From: JAHWKI01 sp035513575
Lineage (GTDB): Bacteria; Gemmatimonadota; Gemmatimonadetes; Longimicrobiales; RSA9
Assembly (NCBI GenBank): GCA_035513575.1
Contig: DATKBW010000023.1
Coordinates: 42,204 to 106,203, forward strand
Direction: 5' to 3'
DNA length: 64,000 nucleotides
Under the pieces are notes generated by a model, which had not been told where the DNA came from, did no database searches, and was given only the letters and a program-made list of their open reading frames with translations. Made by a program: the position numbers and the translations under genes. This document shows positions 16,998-26,429 of the stretch, in pieces; the first letter of the stretch is position 1, and each line of letters opens with the position of its first letter.

Positions 16998-18136
16998 GGC
17001 CGCGGCTCCTCGACCACGAGGAGAGCGACCCAGCCCCCCATTCCGTCATCCTTGCGGCCGGGGACGGACTCGGGCACGAACCACGCGCCGCGCGCGTCCA
17101 CGAACGCGTACTCGTAGACGCCCGGCTCCACCCGGCCCCGCCACACCCACCGGTCCCCCTGGCGCTGCATCGGTTCGGGCGACCAGCCGTTGAAGTCGCC
17201 GGCGATGCCGGGCGCCTCGACGCCCTCCGCCGCCGGGAGGATGATGGTGGCGGCGCCGTCGTCGTAGGAGGCCGGGACCGGCTCGGCGGGCCGGGGCGGC
17301 TCCGTCAGCCGCACCCGCAGCGCCGCGCTCCACGACCGGCGTGGGGCGCTGCCATAGAGGGGGTCCAGCGCGTCCTCGCGCCCCTCCAGGACCAGGTCCA
17401 CGCGCTCCGCCAGGCGCACTGCCGCGCCGGCGGACCAGGGCGTCGTGGTCGCCGCGTCGTCGAACCACCGGCCCACGCTCCCCCGGAGCTCCACGCCGGG
17501 GAGCGCCACCAGCGTGCCGACGCCGGCGAACGTCCAGCTCCCGTCCTCGGCGGTGAAATGCCGGGCCTCGGCGGTCAACGCCACGGCCTGCGTGGGCGCG
17601 GCGATCAGCCGGAGCTCCCCCAGCCCCACGGTGCGGCTGGCGCTGCGCTCGTCCAGGGCGCTGCGGTAGAACGACGCGCCCGCGCGGGCCTCCGCCCCCA
17701 TCGCCCCTGCCCGGACCGCCAGGAACGGCACGGCCTGGGCGGCGATGCCCCACCCGTAGGCCGCTTCCTCGCCCAGCGTGGGCGGCTGGAACGGGCCACC
17801 GGGGACCTCCACGCTCTGCGTATACCGCTGGAGAAAGGCCTGCCCCGCCGTCTCGACGCCGAGGGTGAAGGCGCCCACGTCCAGCGACGGACGGTTCCCG
17901 AGGTCCACCGCACCCCAGAGGGGGTCCTCCTCCCCCAGCGGCACGCCGGCGGCGACGTGGAATCGGAGGTCGCTCGCGGCGAGGCCGAGGGCGAGGGCGA
18001 GGCTGGTGGCCGGGGGCGCGCCCGTGGGGGACAGGCGGAAGTCCAGCCGGCCGAGGCGGGCCTCCGCCGCCCACTGTTGCGCCGCCGCCGCGCCGGGCGC
18101 GGCGAGGGCCAGCGCGAGGACGAGCGCGAGCCTCAC
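16994..18136 (-). CDS. Outer-membrane-like protein with C-terminal glycogen-binding (CBM48-like) domain
   Basis: A 380-residue protein starting at a GTG (18136) that overlaps the upstream TGA. Signal peptide (LVLALALAAPGAAAAQ), then about 250 residues of alternating strands (for example RSWSAALRVRLTEPP, FRLSPTG, FTLGVETAG) consistent with a beta-barrel or beta-rich surface domain. The C-terminal 85 residues form an AMPK-beta/isoamylase N-terminal (CBM48/E-set) domain: GIAGDFNGWSPEPMQRQ, RWVWRGRVEPGVYEYAFV, with the conserved Trp and the NGW motif. Such domains bind glycogen-like alpha-glucans. I see no catalytic domain. It may be a surface alpha-glucan sensor or anchor whose expression belongs to the sigma-factor circuit. 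Confidence 0.78.
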   Translation of the reverse strand: MRLALVLALALAAPGAAAAQQWAAEARLGRLDFRLSPTGAPPATSLALALGLAASDLRFHVAAGVPLGEEDPLWGAVDLGNRPSLDVGAFTLGVETAGQAFLQRYTQSVEVPGGPFQPPTLGEEAAYGWGIAAQAVPFLAVRAGAMGAEARAGASFYRSALDERSASRTVGLGELRLIAAPTQAVALTAEARHFTAEDGSWTFAGVGTLVALPGVELRGSVGRWFDDAATTTPWSAGAAVRLAERVDLVLEGREDALDPLYGSAPRRSWSAALRVRLTEPPRPAEPVPASYDDGAATIILPAAEGVEAPGIAGDFNGWSPEPMQRQGDRWVWRGRVEPGVYEYAFVDARGAWFVPESVPGRKDDGMGGWVALLVVEEPRP

Positions 18137-18831
18137 AGGGCCCTCCGGGGCTCCGGCCTCACCACGTCCAGGCGGCTGTTCGATCCGCCGAACCCGTCAT
18201 CCACGCGCGGGGCGAGGGGATCGGCGACCCAGCGGGTGCCATCCACCACGAACGCGTACTGGTGCACCCCCGGCTCCACCGGCACGACGACGGTCCACAC
18301 CCCCGGCGCGGCCTGGCTGAGCGCGTACTCGGGCCGCCATTCCGTGAACTCCGCGGCGAGCTGGACGGTGCGGGCGTCGGCGGCGTCGAAGCGGAAGTGG
18401 ACGAACACCCGCTCCCCGGCGGCCGCTCCGGCCACCGTCGACACGCCGGTGGGCGCGCCCGTGGCGGCGGGGGCGGTTAGCGTGCCATCCGGGAGCGGGG
18501 CGCCCGCGCGCCACGGGGCCAGCAGGAGGAGTCCTGCCACGGCCGCGGCCGCCAGCGCCCACGCCGGGCGCAGGTTGACCGGCCGGGGTGCCCAGAGCCA
18601 CTCCAGCATCCGCCGCCACGGGGCAGGCTCGCGCCGGGTGCGCCCATGTCGGGGCAGGCGATCGAGGCGGCTCATCACGGCGCGGGTGAGATCGGGCGCG
18701 GGCTCGGCCCGGACGGGCGCCAGCGCCCGGTCCAGCGCCTCCTCGTATGCGTCCAGCTCCGCCCGCTCCGACGAACCCAGGGCCTCCCTGGGCAGCTCGC
18801 CGTCCAGCGCCTTCTGGATTCTCTCGCTCAC
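18133..18831 (-). CDS. Anti-sigma-like single-pass protein with periplasmic glycogen-binding domain
   Basis: A 232-residue protein from a GTG at 18831, preceded by GGGAGG at ideal spacing. Residues 1-80 are charged, helical and presumably cytoplasmic (SERIQKALDGELP, then ELDAYEEALDRAL), resembling anti-sigma regions without a visible zinc-binding HxxxCxxC motif. A transmembrane helix spans about 89-107. Residues about 142-222 form a CBM48-like E-set domain (RVFVHFRFDAADARTVQLAAEF, TEWRPEYAL, VEPGVHQYAFVVDGTRWV). It is the first gene of a four-gene block with a paralogous CBM48-carrying protein and an ECF sigma factor. The natural reading is a transmembrane sensor for periplasmic alpha-glucan controlling the sigma factor; this is inference. 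Confidence 0.75.
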   Translation of the reverse strand: MSERIQKALDGELPREALGSSERAELDAYEEALDRALAPVRAEPAPDLTRAVMSRLDRLPRHGRTRREPAPWRRMLEWLWAPRPVNLRPAWALAAAAVAGLLLLAPWRAGAPLPDGTLTAPAATGAPTGVSTVAGAAAGERVFVHFRFDAADARTVQLAAEFTEWRPEYALSQAAPGVWTVVVPVEPGVHQYAFVVDGTRWVADPLAPRVDDGFGGSNSRLDVVRPEPRRAL

Positions 18832-19026
18832 GTCTTCCTCCCGGAACGTCGGTGGCGGCCGCGTCGATCCGCGCGCCGCATGCCGCGCGGCGCATGCCGT
18901 GGGCCGCACGGCCTCCGGGGATCGGACGATCAGCCCCGCTGATTCGTCACATCGGGTTGCGCGAGGTAGGCGATCGCCTCGTCGGCGTCCCCGTCCGCGA
19001 GGTGAGCGCCTCCGCCGGGAATCCGA

Positions 19027-19743
19027 CTATCGGCCGTTCAGGAGAAAGTCGACGGCGTGCCGGAAGGTGGCGACGCGGTGGAAGGCGTCGTGGAGCGGGA
19101 CCACGACATCGTGGTGCCACGGGTCCTTCTGCTCGACCAGGATGGCGTTCACGCCGAGCTCCAGCGCGGGGTTCACGTCGCTGCGGATGCTGTTCCCGAC
19201 CATCCAGGCGGAGGCCGTGTCGGCGAGGTCGAAGGCGTCCAGGGTCTGGCGGAGGGCTTCGGCCGTCTTGACCGGGACCACGCGGACCCGCGCCTCGCCC
19301 ACGATGTCCAGCGCGCCTGCGTCCCGGAGGCAGCCGAGCTGGTACTCGAGGTTGCCCGCCTGCGTGTAGATCGCGGTGGGGACGCGGGCGGCGAGGGCGC
19401 GCAGCGCCGGCAGCGCGCCGTCGATGGCGGGGGGCGTCCCGGCGACGGCGGCGGCGAGATCCAGGCAGCGCCGCTCCACCGCCGGGTCGACCGCCCCGCC
19501 CGTGGCGGCGCAGAGCGCCCGGTAGGTCTCCACGAACGCGGGTCCCAGCCGGGCGGGTCCGAAGCCGTGCCGCGCGCGCATGCCGGGGTCTACCTCCTCG
19601 TGGTGGACGCGCGCCACCTCCGCGGGGTCGAAGCCGTCCTCCGCGAGCAGCCGGAACAGCGCTCCGCGCGCCCGCGCGAAGCGGGGAGCGGTCTCCACCA
19701 GCGTGTCGTCGAAGTCGACCAGGACCAGCTGCACCTTCTCCAC
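19027..19743 (-). CDS. HAD-superfamily hydrolase
   Basis: A 238-residue phosphatase-like protein. The HAD nucleophile motif is DFDDTLVE (Asp10 and Asp12 of motif I), motif II Ser/Thr lies near AIYTQAGN, the motif III lysine is in VVPVKTAEAL, and motif IV is GNSIRSDVNPALELG (acidic Mg ligand). The helical cap after motif I places it with subfamily I cap enzymes such as phosphoglycolate phosphatase-like or nucleotidase proteins. Substrate unknown. It stands alone, between the sigma operon and the histidine kinase. Confidence 0.9.
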   Translation of the reverse strand: MEKVQLVLVDFDDTLVETAPRFARARGALFRLLAEDGFDPAEVARVHHEEVDPGMRARHGFGPARLGPAFVETYRALCAATGGAVDPAVERRCLDLAAAVAGTPPAIDGALPALRALAARVPTAIYTQAGNLEYQLGCLRDAGALDIVGEARVRVVPVKTAEALRQTLDAFDLADTASAWMVGNSIRSDVNPALELGVNAILVEQKDPWHHDVVVPLHDAFHRVATFRHAVDFLLNGR

Positions 19744-19771
19744 GAACGCTCCCTGTGGGGGACCACGCGTT

Positions 19772-22048
19772 CTAACCCGCCACCGACCCTTCCCGTTCCG
19801 GCCGTTCCGGCCGCTCCCGCGCCCGCGCGCCGGGGCGGCGGAGGGGCAGCCAGAGGGTGAAGGTCGAGCCCTTCCCCGTGGCGCTCTCGAGCATGATGTC
19901 GCCCCCGAGCGCCATGGCGATGCGCCGGCTGATGGCCAGGCCGATGCCCGCCCCGTCCGACGCCTCGGGATCCAGGCGCGTGAACTCCTGGAAGAGAAGG
20001 TGGTGCTTCTCCGCCGGGATCCCCGGCCCCGTGTCCGCCACGCTCAGGAGCACCCGCTCCTCCCGCGCTTCCACCCTCACCACGATCCGACCCCGCGGCG
20101 GCGTGTATTTCACGGCGTTGGACAGCAGGTTGGCCGTGATCTGGCGGATCCGGGCGGGGTCCGATTCGATGACCGGGAAGCTGTCCGGCACCTCCAGTGC
20201 CAGGTCGAGGCCCTTCTCCTCCGCCCGGGCCCCGTAGTCCTCGGTGATCTCCCGGGCGGCCTCGCGGACGTCGGAGGGCGCCGACCTGATCTCGAGCTGG
20301 CCGGCCTCGGCCCGGGCGAAGTCCAGCAGGTCATCGATGAGGGCCAGGGCGGAGCGGAGCGCCTTGCGGGCGCGGCCGAGCTTCGGCAGCTGCTCCTCCG
20401 TCATGGGCCCGAAGATGCCGTCCTCGAGGAGATGGAGGAACCCGTCCGCGGCGCCCAGGGTGTTCTTCACGTCGTGGCTGAAGCCGCGCATGAGGCGGCT
20501 CCGGCTCTCCATCACGCCCTGGAGCTCCTCGGTCCTCCGCTCCGCGTCCTCCAGCAGGTGGATCTTGCGGAAGGCGAGCCCCGCCAGCTCGCCGAAGGTG
20601 AACGCCCGCTGTACCTCGTCGGGGCGGAATCCGAGCTTGCCGGGATCCCGGAGCAGCACCAGCGCCCCGACGGGCTCGCCGGCGGCGAGGAGCGGGATCA
20701 CCGCGGCGGAGCAGTCCGCCCAGCATGCGCGGAGCCCCTCCGGCAGCGTCCGGTCGGTATCCGCGAGGCGTGGCAGGAGCTCGGGCCGCTCCGCTTCCAC
20801 CGTCTGCTCGACGAACGACCCCTCATAGGGTGAGCGCAAGCCGATGGGCGGAACCCGGTCCCCGGCCGCCGCCACCACCTCCACCTCCCCGGCCTCCACG
20901 CAGATCCGCTCGACGAAGGCGCCGTCGGCGCGCGTAGCGATGAGGGCCGACGCCGCGATCCGCCGCACCGTCTCCTCGGCCGTCGTCGCGGAGGAGACCG
21001 CCGTGGCCGCCTCGCGCAGCGCCGCCTCCTGCTCGGCGCGCCGCTCCGCCTCGCCGCGGGCCTCACGCTCGGCCTCGAGCAGCCGGCGCCGCTCCTCCTC
21101 CGCGCGCTTCCGGTCACTCATGTCGCGCAGGATGCCCGTGAAGATGTGCCGCTCGTTTCGCTGGAACGATCCGAACGTGACCTCCAGGGGCACTTCGCTG
21201 CCATCCTTGTGGAGCCCGGGAAGCTCGATGCCGTCCCAGGGGATGCGCCGCTCCCCCGTCCGGACGTGGCGGCGCAGGCCTTCGCGATGCCGGGAGCGAT
21301 ACCGCTCCGGCATCAGCCGCGTGAACGGGAGCTTCGCCAGCTCCTCTCGCGTGTAGCCGAAGATCCGCTCGCACGCGGGATTCGCGTAGATGATCCGGTC
21401 CGACTCGTCGATGCTGACGATGGCGTCCGCCGCGGTTTCGGCCAGGGCGCGGAAGCGGTTCTCCGATTCCCGCAGCGCCTCCTCGCGCCGCAGCCGATCG
21501 AACGCCCGGCCGATCTGCTCGCCCGCCGCCCCGACGGCGGCGAGGAGCTCCCGATCGGGGGGACGCACCTCGATGTCGAAGAACTCCAGCACCGCGGCGA
21601 CGCCCTCCTCGGTGTGGATGGGGAAGGCGAAGCCGGCCCGGAGCCCGTCGGCGGCCGCCGCCTCGGCGCGAGCAAAGCCGGGATCCCGTTTGAAGTCCGT
21701 GATCCAGTGCGGCCGGGCGTCCGCGAACACCCGGCCGGGGAGCCCTTCGCCCGGCTCGAAGCGGCGGGAATCCGATGCGCGCCTGAACGCACCGAACGTC
21801 TCCATCCGCGGCGGGTGCCAGCAGTGTATGGGGAGCAGCTGCGCCCCGCCCGCGTCGTGGATGTAGGCATGGCCGAGCGGCCAGCCCGCGGCTTCGCAGA
21901 TGACCGCGAGCGCCAGCTCCAGCACCTGCTCCGGATAGCTGGCGTCCGCGGCAGCGGCGGCGATCCGGGCGGGGAGCCCGCCCATGCCGCCGTCCGCCCG
22001 TGCGTCATTGCCTCCCAAGATTTCTCCTCGGTCGCGTCCGGTCCCCAC
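19772..22048 (-). CDS. Hybrid-sensor-free histidine kinase with GAF-PAS-GAF sensory region
   Basis: A soluble kinase of up to 758 residues with no transmembrane helix. Order: GAF (about 30-185), PAS (about 195-312, with the GYTREELAKLPF core), a charged coiled coil (312-345), second GAF (about 345-495), HisKA with the phosphoacceptor His525 in FSHDVKN, and HATPase (about 620-735: NLLSNAVKYTP as N box, SVADTGPGIP as G1, GAGIGLAIS as G2). It should autophosphorylate on His525 in response to intracellular signals, but no receiver-domain partner is next to it, so the target is unknown. The start is uncertain: a GTG at 22048 begins the open frame, while a TTG ten codons later has GAGGAGA upstream, and an ATG 21 codons in is possible. 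Confidence 0.93.
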   Translation of the reverse strand: MGTGRDRGEILGGNDARADGGMGGLPARIAAAAADASYPEQVLELALAVICEAAGWPLGHAYIHDAGGAQLLPIHCWHPPRMETFGAFRRASDSRRFEPGEGLPGRVFADARPHWITDFKRDPGFARAEAAAADGLRAGFAFPIHTEEGVAAVLEFFDIEVRPPDRELLAAVGAAGEQIGRAFDRLRREEALRESENRFRALAETAADAIVSIDESDRIIYANPACERIFGYTREELAKLPFTRLMPERYRSRHREGLRRHVRTGERRIPWDGIELPGLHKDGSEVPLEVTFGSFQRNERHIFTGILRDMSDRKRAEEERRRLLEAEREARGEAERRAEQEAALREAATAVSSATTAEETVRRIAASALIATRADGAFVERICVEAGEVEVVAAAGDRVPPIGLRSPYEGSFVEQTVEAERPELLPRLADTDRTLPEGLRACWADCSAAVIPLLAAGEPVGALVLLRDPGKLGFRPDEVQRAFTFGELAGLAFRKIHLLEDAERRTEELQGVMESRSRLMRGFSHDVKNTLGAADGFLHLLEDGIFGPMTEEQLPKLGRARKALRSALALIDDLLDFARAEAGQLEIRSAPSDVREAAREITEDYGARAEEKGLDLALEVPDSFPVIESDPARIRQITANLLSNAVKYTPPRGRIVVRVEAREERVLLSVADTGPGIPAEKHHLLFQEFTRLDPEASDGAGIGLAISRRIAMALGGDIMLESATGKGSTFTLWLPLRRPGARARERPERPEREGSVAG

Positions 22049-22075
22049 CGGTGCACCGCTCGTGCCAGCGGCCCG

Positions 22076-22951
22076 TCAGCTCCCGCCCTCCGCGATCCGC
22101 CGCGCCACGGTGATGTGGTACACGGGCTGGAGCCGCTCGAGCGTGACCTGCACGAGCCCCTCCGCCTGCGCCTCCCGGAGCACCTCTCCCAGGATCGCCT
22201 GGAGCTCCCTCGACTTCCGGGCCGACACCGATTCCAGGACCGATGCGGCGATCGCTTCCAGGTAGGGCGCCATCCATGCCGGCCCGTCCGCCACCACGCC
22301 GGCCGGGATCTCGGCCGGCGGAGCGAAGGCGCTGTAGGCGAGATCCACGCTGGTCCCGAACTCGTGCGTGCTCACGCCGCCCGCCGCGTTCACGTTCTCC
22401 TGCCGCAGGAGCGCCTGGTCCGCGGCGGTGCGGAGCGCGCTCGTGATCTCGAGGCGGTAGGGGGGAAGGCCGATCGCGGCGAGGCGGTCCTGGAAGGCCG
22501 ACGCGATATGCCGGATGAGCGCGCGCGTGTCCGGGGTCACCAGCGGGCGGGAGGACTGGAGGTCGCGCAGGATCCAGTGGCCCGTGCTGTCCTCCAGCGT
22601 GACCAGCCGGCCCTCCCGGATCGCCGCCTCCAGCTCGGCCTCGGTGGACGGGCGCACGCCAAGGGCGCGGGCCCGGGCGAGCTGCGCGGCCTGGCCGTAG
22701 CGGCGGAGCGCTTCCTCCTCCCCCGGGCGCATCAGCGGCAGCGGTCGGAGCACGTCCTCGATGGAATCCGCCAGCGCGTGAGCCCGGTCGAGGGTGAGGC
22801 GGAGCGCGGCCTCCTCGGGACCGGCCGCGCGCGGGCCCGCCCGGTCCGGGGCGCGGACGCCGTCGGACGGCGCCGCGCGGTCGGAGCCCGGCTCCTCGGG
22901 CGGGGCGCAGGAGATGGACACGATGGCCAGCATGCGGAGCAGGTGTCGCAT
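22076..22951 (-). CDS. DUF5715/M15-like lipoprotein
   Basis: A 291-residue protein with a lipoprotein signal (MLAIVSISC) and a long low-complexity linker. The second half resembles D-Ala-D-Ala carboxypeptidases of family M15: EITSALRTAADQALLRQENVNA, then STHEFGTSVDLAYS, matching the SxHxxGxAxD metal-site region (His and Asp ligands). The third ligand His is likely in VYHITVARR near the end. Substrate is probably peptidoglycan peptide, by family inference. It is 27 bases upstream of the kinase gene on the same strand. Confidence 0.8.
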   Translation of the reverse strand: MRHLLRMLAIVSISCAPPEEPGSDRAAPSDGVRAPDRAGPRAAGPEEAALRLTLDRAHALADSIEDVLRPLPLMRPGEEEALRRYGQAAQLARARALGVRPSTEAELEAAIREGRLVTLEDSTGHWILRDLQSSRPLVTPDTRALIRHIASAFQDRLAAIGLPPYRLEITSALRTAADQALLRQENVNAAGGVSTHEFGTSVDLAYSAFAPPAEIPAGVVADGPAWMAPYLEAIAASVLESVSARKSRELQAILGEVLREAQAEGLVQVTLERLQPVYHITVARRIAEGGS

Positions 22952-23000
22952 GGGCCTGGGCTGCTGCGATGTCCGTGCCGGCGGCGTCAGCGCGGGGGGC

Positions 23001-26000
23001 TCACTCCCCGGGCGGGTCGCCCCACCACCAGAGCGGCGGGAGTGGCCGGTCGCTCGGCCAGATCTCCCGGAGGGTCTCGCCCTCGTAGAGGACGCCGTTC
23101 TTCATCACCCAGCGTACGCGGTCCGTGTTGCGGATGTCGTCCAGGGGGTTGGCATCGAGGACGACGAGGTCCGCGAGCTTGCCGGGCTCGAGGGAGCCGA
23201 GGTCCTGGTGGACGCCGATGATGCGCGCGCCATCGATGGTCGCGGCGCGGAGCACCTCGGCGGGCGTCATGCCGCCCATGGACAGCCCCCACATCTCCCA
23301 GTGGTACCCCAGCCCCTGGACCTCGCCGTGGCCGCCCACCCCGATCAGGCCGCCCGCCCGCTGGATCGCGGCCGCGGCGGCGGCCACCTCGTCGAAGGTG
23401 TGCTCATCCTCCCGGACCCAGAGGCCGCGCCGCCTGGTCAGCACGGAGAGCCAGTTGGGCGGGTAGAACCGCCGCAGCTTCTCGTTCCCGAGCGGGTCCT
23501 CGCGCTGGAGGAAGTACTCCCGCGCGTCCGGCCCGCCATAGAGCACCAGGAGCGTGGGCGTGTACGCCGTCCGGGTCCGGGCGAAGAGCTGGACCACGTC
23601 ATCGTGGATGGGGACGATGGGCAGGTTGTGCTCGTTGCCGTGGAACCCGTCGATGGCGTGGGTCATGTCCAGCGTCAGGTCGCTGCCGCCCTCGGTGGTG
23701 GGCATGAGCTGGAGCTTGCGCGCCGCCTCGACGACCCACTGCCGCTGCTTGCGCGTCCCGACCATGTAGCTCTTGATGTTGGGCAGGCGGTAGTGCTCCT
23801 TGTAGCGCCGCAGGTAGGCCTCCGCCTCCTCGTAGCTCCGGAACGCATTCGAGCTGAAGACGCCCGGCCCCGTCATGAACGCGCGCTGCCCCACGATCCG
23901 CCCGGTCTCCACCAGGTCCTGGTACGCCAGGTAGTCGTTGGTGGAGGTCTGCACGTCCAGGCCGGCGGTCACCCCGTAGGCAAGGTTGGCCAGCAGGCTC
24001 CAGTTGTGGGGCTCCAGGACATCGTGCGTGCGAAACTCCCAGTGCGCGTGCGTATCCACGAACCCCGGCACGATGGTCCGCCCGGCCACGTCGAAGACCC
24101 GCGCCGACGGCGGGATCGCCACCGCGCCACGGGGGCCCAGGGCCGCGATGCGGTTGTCCCGGACGACGAGGTCGGCGTGCTCGATCACGGATCCCTGCGC
24201 ATCCATGGTGATCACCCGCGCGCCCCGCAGGGCCACCACTCCCGTGGGAGTTGCCCGCGGGAACTCGAGCAGGACATCCGTGGCGACCACGTCCTCGTCG
24301 AAATCGAGGAACGCGGGGCCCGCGTCGGCGCTGTCTGCCGGCTCCCCGAGGGGCGCGGCGTCCGCCCCGGCATCGTCCTCCTCCTCCTCGGCGAACGAGA
24401 TGCTGGCGAACGGCCGCCGGTAGAGCGTGCTGCCGATGGCCCAGTACAGCGTGCGGCCGTCCTCCGCCCAGCCGAAGTAATCCGCGCCGATGTCGGTGAT
24501 CCGCTTCACCGGCACGCCGCCCCCCGTCACGCTCACGGAGGGCGGCTCCCCGCCGATGGGCGGGACGGCGACGAGGTAGAGCTGGCCGGCGGAGCTGGCC
24601 AGGGCCCAGCCGCCCCCCGGGCGCATGAGGACCGTCTGCGCCGCCGGCGGGCGGGGCGTGCGTGGATTGGGGCGGCCGGTGACCTTCAGGTGTACGCGGC
24701 GGTCCGTACCGTCCCAGCGCATGCTGATGAGGCCGTCGCCGGAGTAGACGTGGATGCGGTCGGGGCCCGTGGCGAAATGGGGCGCGCCGACCCCGCCCTG
24801 CCGGAGCACGGTCCGGACATCGCCCCCCCGGGCGGGCAGCCACACTACGTCCAGGGGGACCCTGAGGCCGCCGAACTCGCTGAAGGTCTGGGTGCGCATC
24901 CAGGCGTTGCCCCGGAGGGCGACGATGCGCTCGCCGTCGGGCGAGTAGGCGAGGTCGGTGTAGAACGACGGCACCTGGGTCAGGCGCTCCGGGCGGCCGC
25001 GGCCGTCGGCGCGGATGCGCCAGATGTGGCCGCCGTCCGTTTCCCACGTGACGTAGGCGATCCAGCGGCCGTCGGGGCTCCAGGCGGGCTTGAACGCCCG
25101 CGCGTCCTGCGGCGTGAGCCGCCGCGGCTCGCCGGACGCCACGTCCATCGTGTAGACGTGCGTGAGGACGCTGAACGCCGCCCGGCGGCCGTCCGGCGAG
25201 AGCGCGGGGGACTGGATGAGCCGAGCCCGCACGGGACCCTGCTCCACGGCATGGGGGAAGGTGAGGTCGGGTCCCACCGGGAGCGCCACCTCGGCCCGGA
25301 ACGGGATCGTCCGCTGCGACCCGGTGGCCACGTCCACCGCGAGGATCTTCCCATCCCGCGTGGTCAGGAGCTCGCGGCCGTCCGGCGTGAAGTCGTAACG
25401 GGGCAGGTAGTCGCGGCTCTGGGCCCCGCCCTCGATGGCGTCGCGCTGCACGGGCCAGGCGAGCCACCGGTCCGCACCCGTCTCGAGATCGCGGATACGG
25501 AGCCCGGTCCGGGTCTCCCGCCGCGTCGCGTAAACGAGGGACCGTCCGTCCGGCGAGAGCCCTGGCCGGACTCCGCCCCACTCCGCCTGGGTCACCTGGT
25601 CGATGGCCCCGGTCTCCATGTCCCGCCGCGCGATCTGCACGTTCGGAAACGTGCCGCCGGAGCCGCCGCTGCGGCGGGCGAAAAAGAGGCTCCGGCCATC
25701 CGGGGCGAGCACGGGCCCGTAGCCGGTCGGCGCGTCGTCGCCGTCTCCGACAGGGCCCCCGATCGTAACCCCGGAGCCGCCATCGACGTGGTACATGCGG
25801 ATCCGGGTCTCGCGGCCCAGGCGATTGACCAGGACGTATCGGCCGTCGGGGGACCACTCGGGGGACATCAGCCGGTCGGCGCTCTCGTCCGAGAGCTTCT
25901 TCAGCTGCGTCAGCGTGTCCGCTCCGAGGCGGCCGATCCAGAGGTTCTCGCTCCCATCCCGGTCGCTGATGAACGCCACACTCCGCCCATCGGGGCTGAC

Positions 26001-26351
26001 GACCGGCTGCGCATCGAACGCCATTCCCCGCGTGAGCGCCCGGGCCACACCCCCCTCGATGGGGAGGGCATACAGGTCGCCCAGCAGGTCGAACACGACC
26101 GTCCTCCCGTCCGGCGCCACGTCCAGGCTGAGCCAGGTGGCCTCCTCCAGCGTGAGCCGCAGCGTGTCCGCGGGCGCCAGCGGGAGGCCGCCCTTCCGGT
26201 CCGGTCGGCGCCCGGCAGTGTCGGCCGCCATGCTGTCGGCCGGGGCGGGGTCCTGCGCCGCCAGGGGAGCGGCGGGGATCGCGAACGGGAGGAGCAGGGA
26301 AAGAACGACGCCGCGGGAAGTCCGCGCGCGCAGGGTGGGGATCGCCGTCAT
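23001..26351 (-). CDS. Secreted TolB-like propeller plus amidohydrolase
   Basis: A 1116-residue protein. The start at 26351 (MTAIPTLRARTSRGVVLSLLL) gives a signal peptide ending before LAAQ; the longer frame adds 8 residues. Residues about 80-640 are PD40/TolB-like propeller blades with repeated SPDGRxxAF and DGxxLxxxR patterns (PVVSPDGRSVAFIS; EWSPDGRYVLVN; AWSPDGRWIAYV). The C-terminal 400 residues are an amidohydrolase: the HxH motif in FVDTHAHWEF, later histidines in DMTHAIDGFHGNEHN and GGHGEVQGLGYHWE, and a terminal LVVLDANPL typical of urease-superfamily members. Such proteins are frequent in Gemmatimonadota and Acidobacteria, probably acting on amide or peptide-like compounds in the periplasm. 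Substrate unknown. Confidence 0.9.
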   Translation of the reverse strand: MTAIPTLRARTSRGVVLSLLLPFAIPAAPLAAQDPAPADSMAADTAGRRPDRKGGLPLAPADTLRLTLEEATWLSLDVAPDGRTVVFDLLGDLYALPIEGGVARALTRGMAFDAQPVVSPDGRSVAFISDRDGSENLWIGRLGADTLTQLKKLSDESADRLMSPEWSPDGRYVLVNRLGRETRIRMYHVDGGSGVTIGGPVGDGDDAPTGYGPVLAPDGRSLFFARRSGGSGGTFPNVQIARRDMETGAIDQVTQAEWGGVRPGLSPDGRSLVYATRRETRTGLRIRDLETGADRWLAWPVQRDAIEGGAQSRDYLPRYDFTPDGRELLTTRDGKILAVDVATGSQRTIPFRAEVALPVGPDLTFPHAVEQGPVRARLIQSPALSPDGRRAAFSVLTHVYTMDVASGEPRRLTPQDARAFKPAWSPDGRWIAYVTWETDGGHIWRIRADGRGRPERLTQVPSFYTDLAYSPDGERIVALRGNAWMRTQTFSEFGGLRVPLDVVWLPARGGDVRTVLRQGGVGAPHFATGPDRIHVYSGDGLISMRWDGTDRRVHLKVTGRPNPRTPRPPAAQTVLMRPGGGWALASSAGQLYLVAVPPIGGEPPSVSVTGGGVPVKRITDIGADYFGWAEDGRTLYWAIGSTLYRRPFASISFAEEEEDDAGADAAPLGEPADSADAGPAFLDFDEDVVATDVLLEFPRATPTGVVALRGARVITMDAQGSVIEHADLVVRDNRIAALGPRGAVAIPPSARVFDVAGRTIVPGFVDTHAHWEFRTHDVLEPHNWSLLANLAYGVTAGLDVQTSTNDYLAYQDLVETGRIVGQRAFMTGPGVFSSNAFRSYEEAEAYLRRYKEHYRLPNIKSYMVGTRKQRQWVVEAARKLQLMPTTEGGSDLTLDMTHAIDGFHGNEHNLPIVPIHDDVVQLFARTRTAYTPTLLVLYGGPDAREYFLQREDPLGNEKLRRFYPPNWLSVLTRRRGLWVREDEHTFDEVAAAAAAIQRAGGLIGVGGHGEVQGLGYHWEMWGLSMGGMTPAEVLRAATIDGARIIGVHQDLGSLEPGKLADLVVLDANPLDDIRNTDRVRWVMKNGVLYEGETLREIWPSDRPLPPLWWWGDPPGE

Positions 26352-26429
26352 GTGGGCCTCGGGTCCGGGTCGCACCGAAAGGAGGCGCGGAATCTGGGGC
26401 GGACCTGGCGGCGCGGCCAGCCTCCGCGA

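Noticed and set aside
18832..19026. A short minus-strand gene (ending in a DVTNQRG-like sequence)
   Set aside because: Some in-frame acidic coding-like sequence is present, but no start codon or ribosome-binding site is seen in the 195-base gap, so no gene is called.
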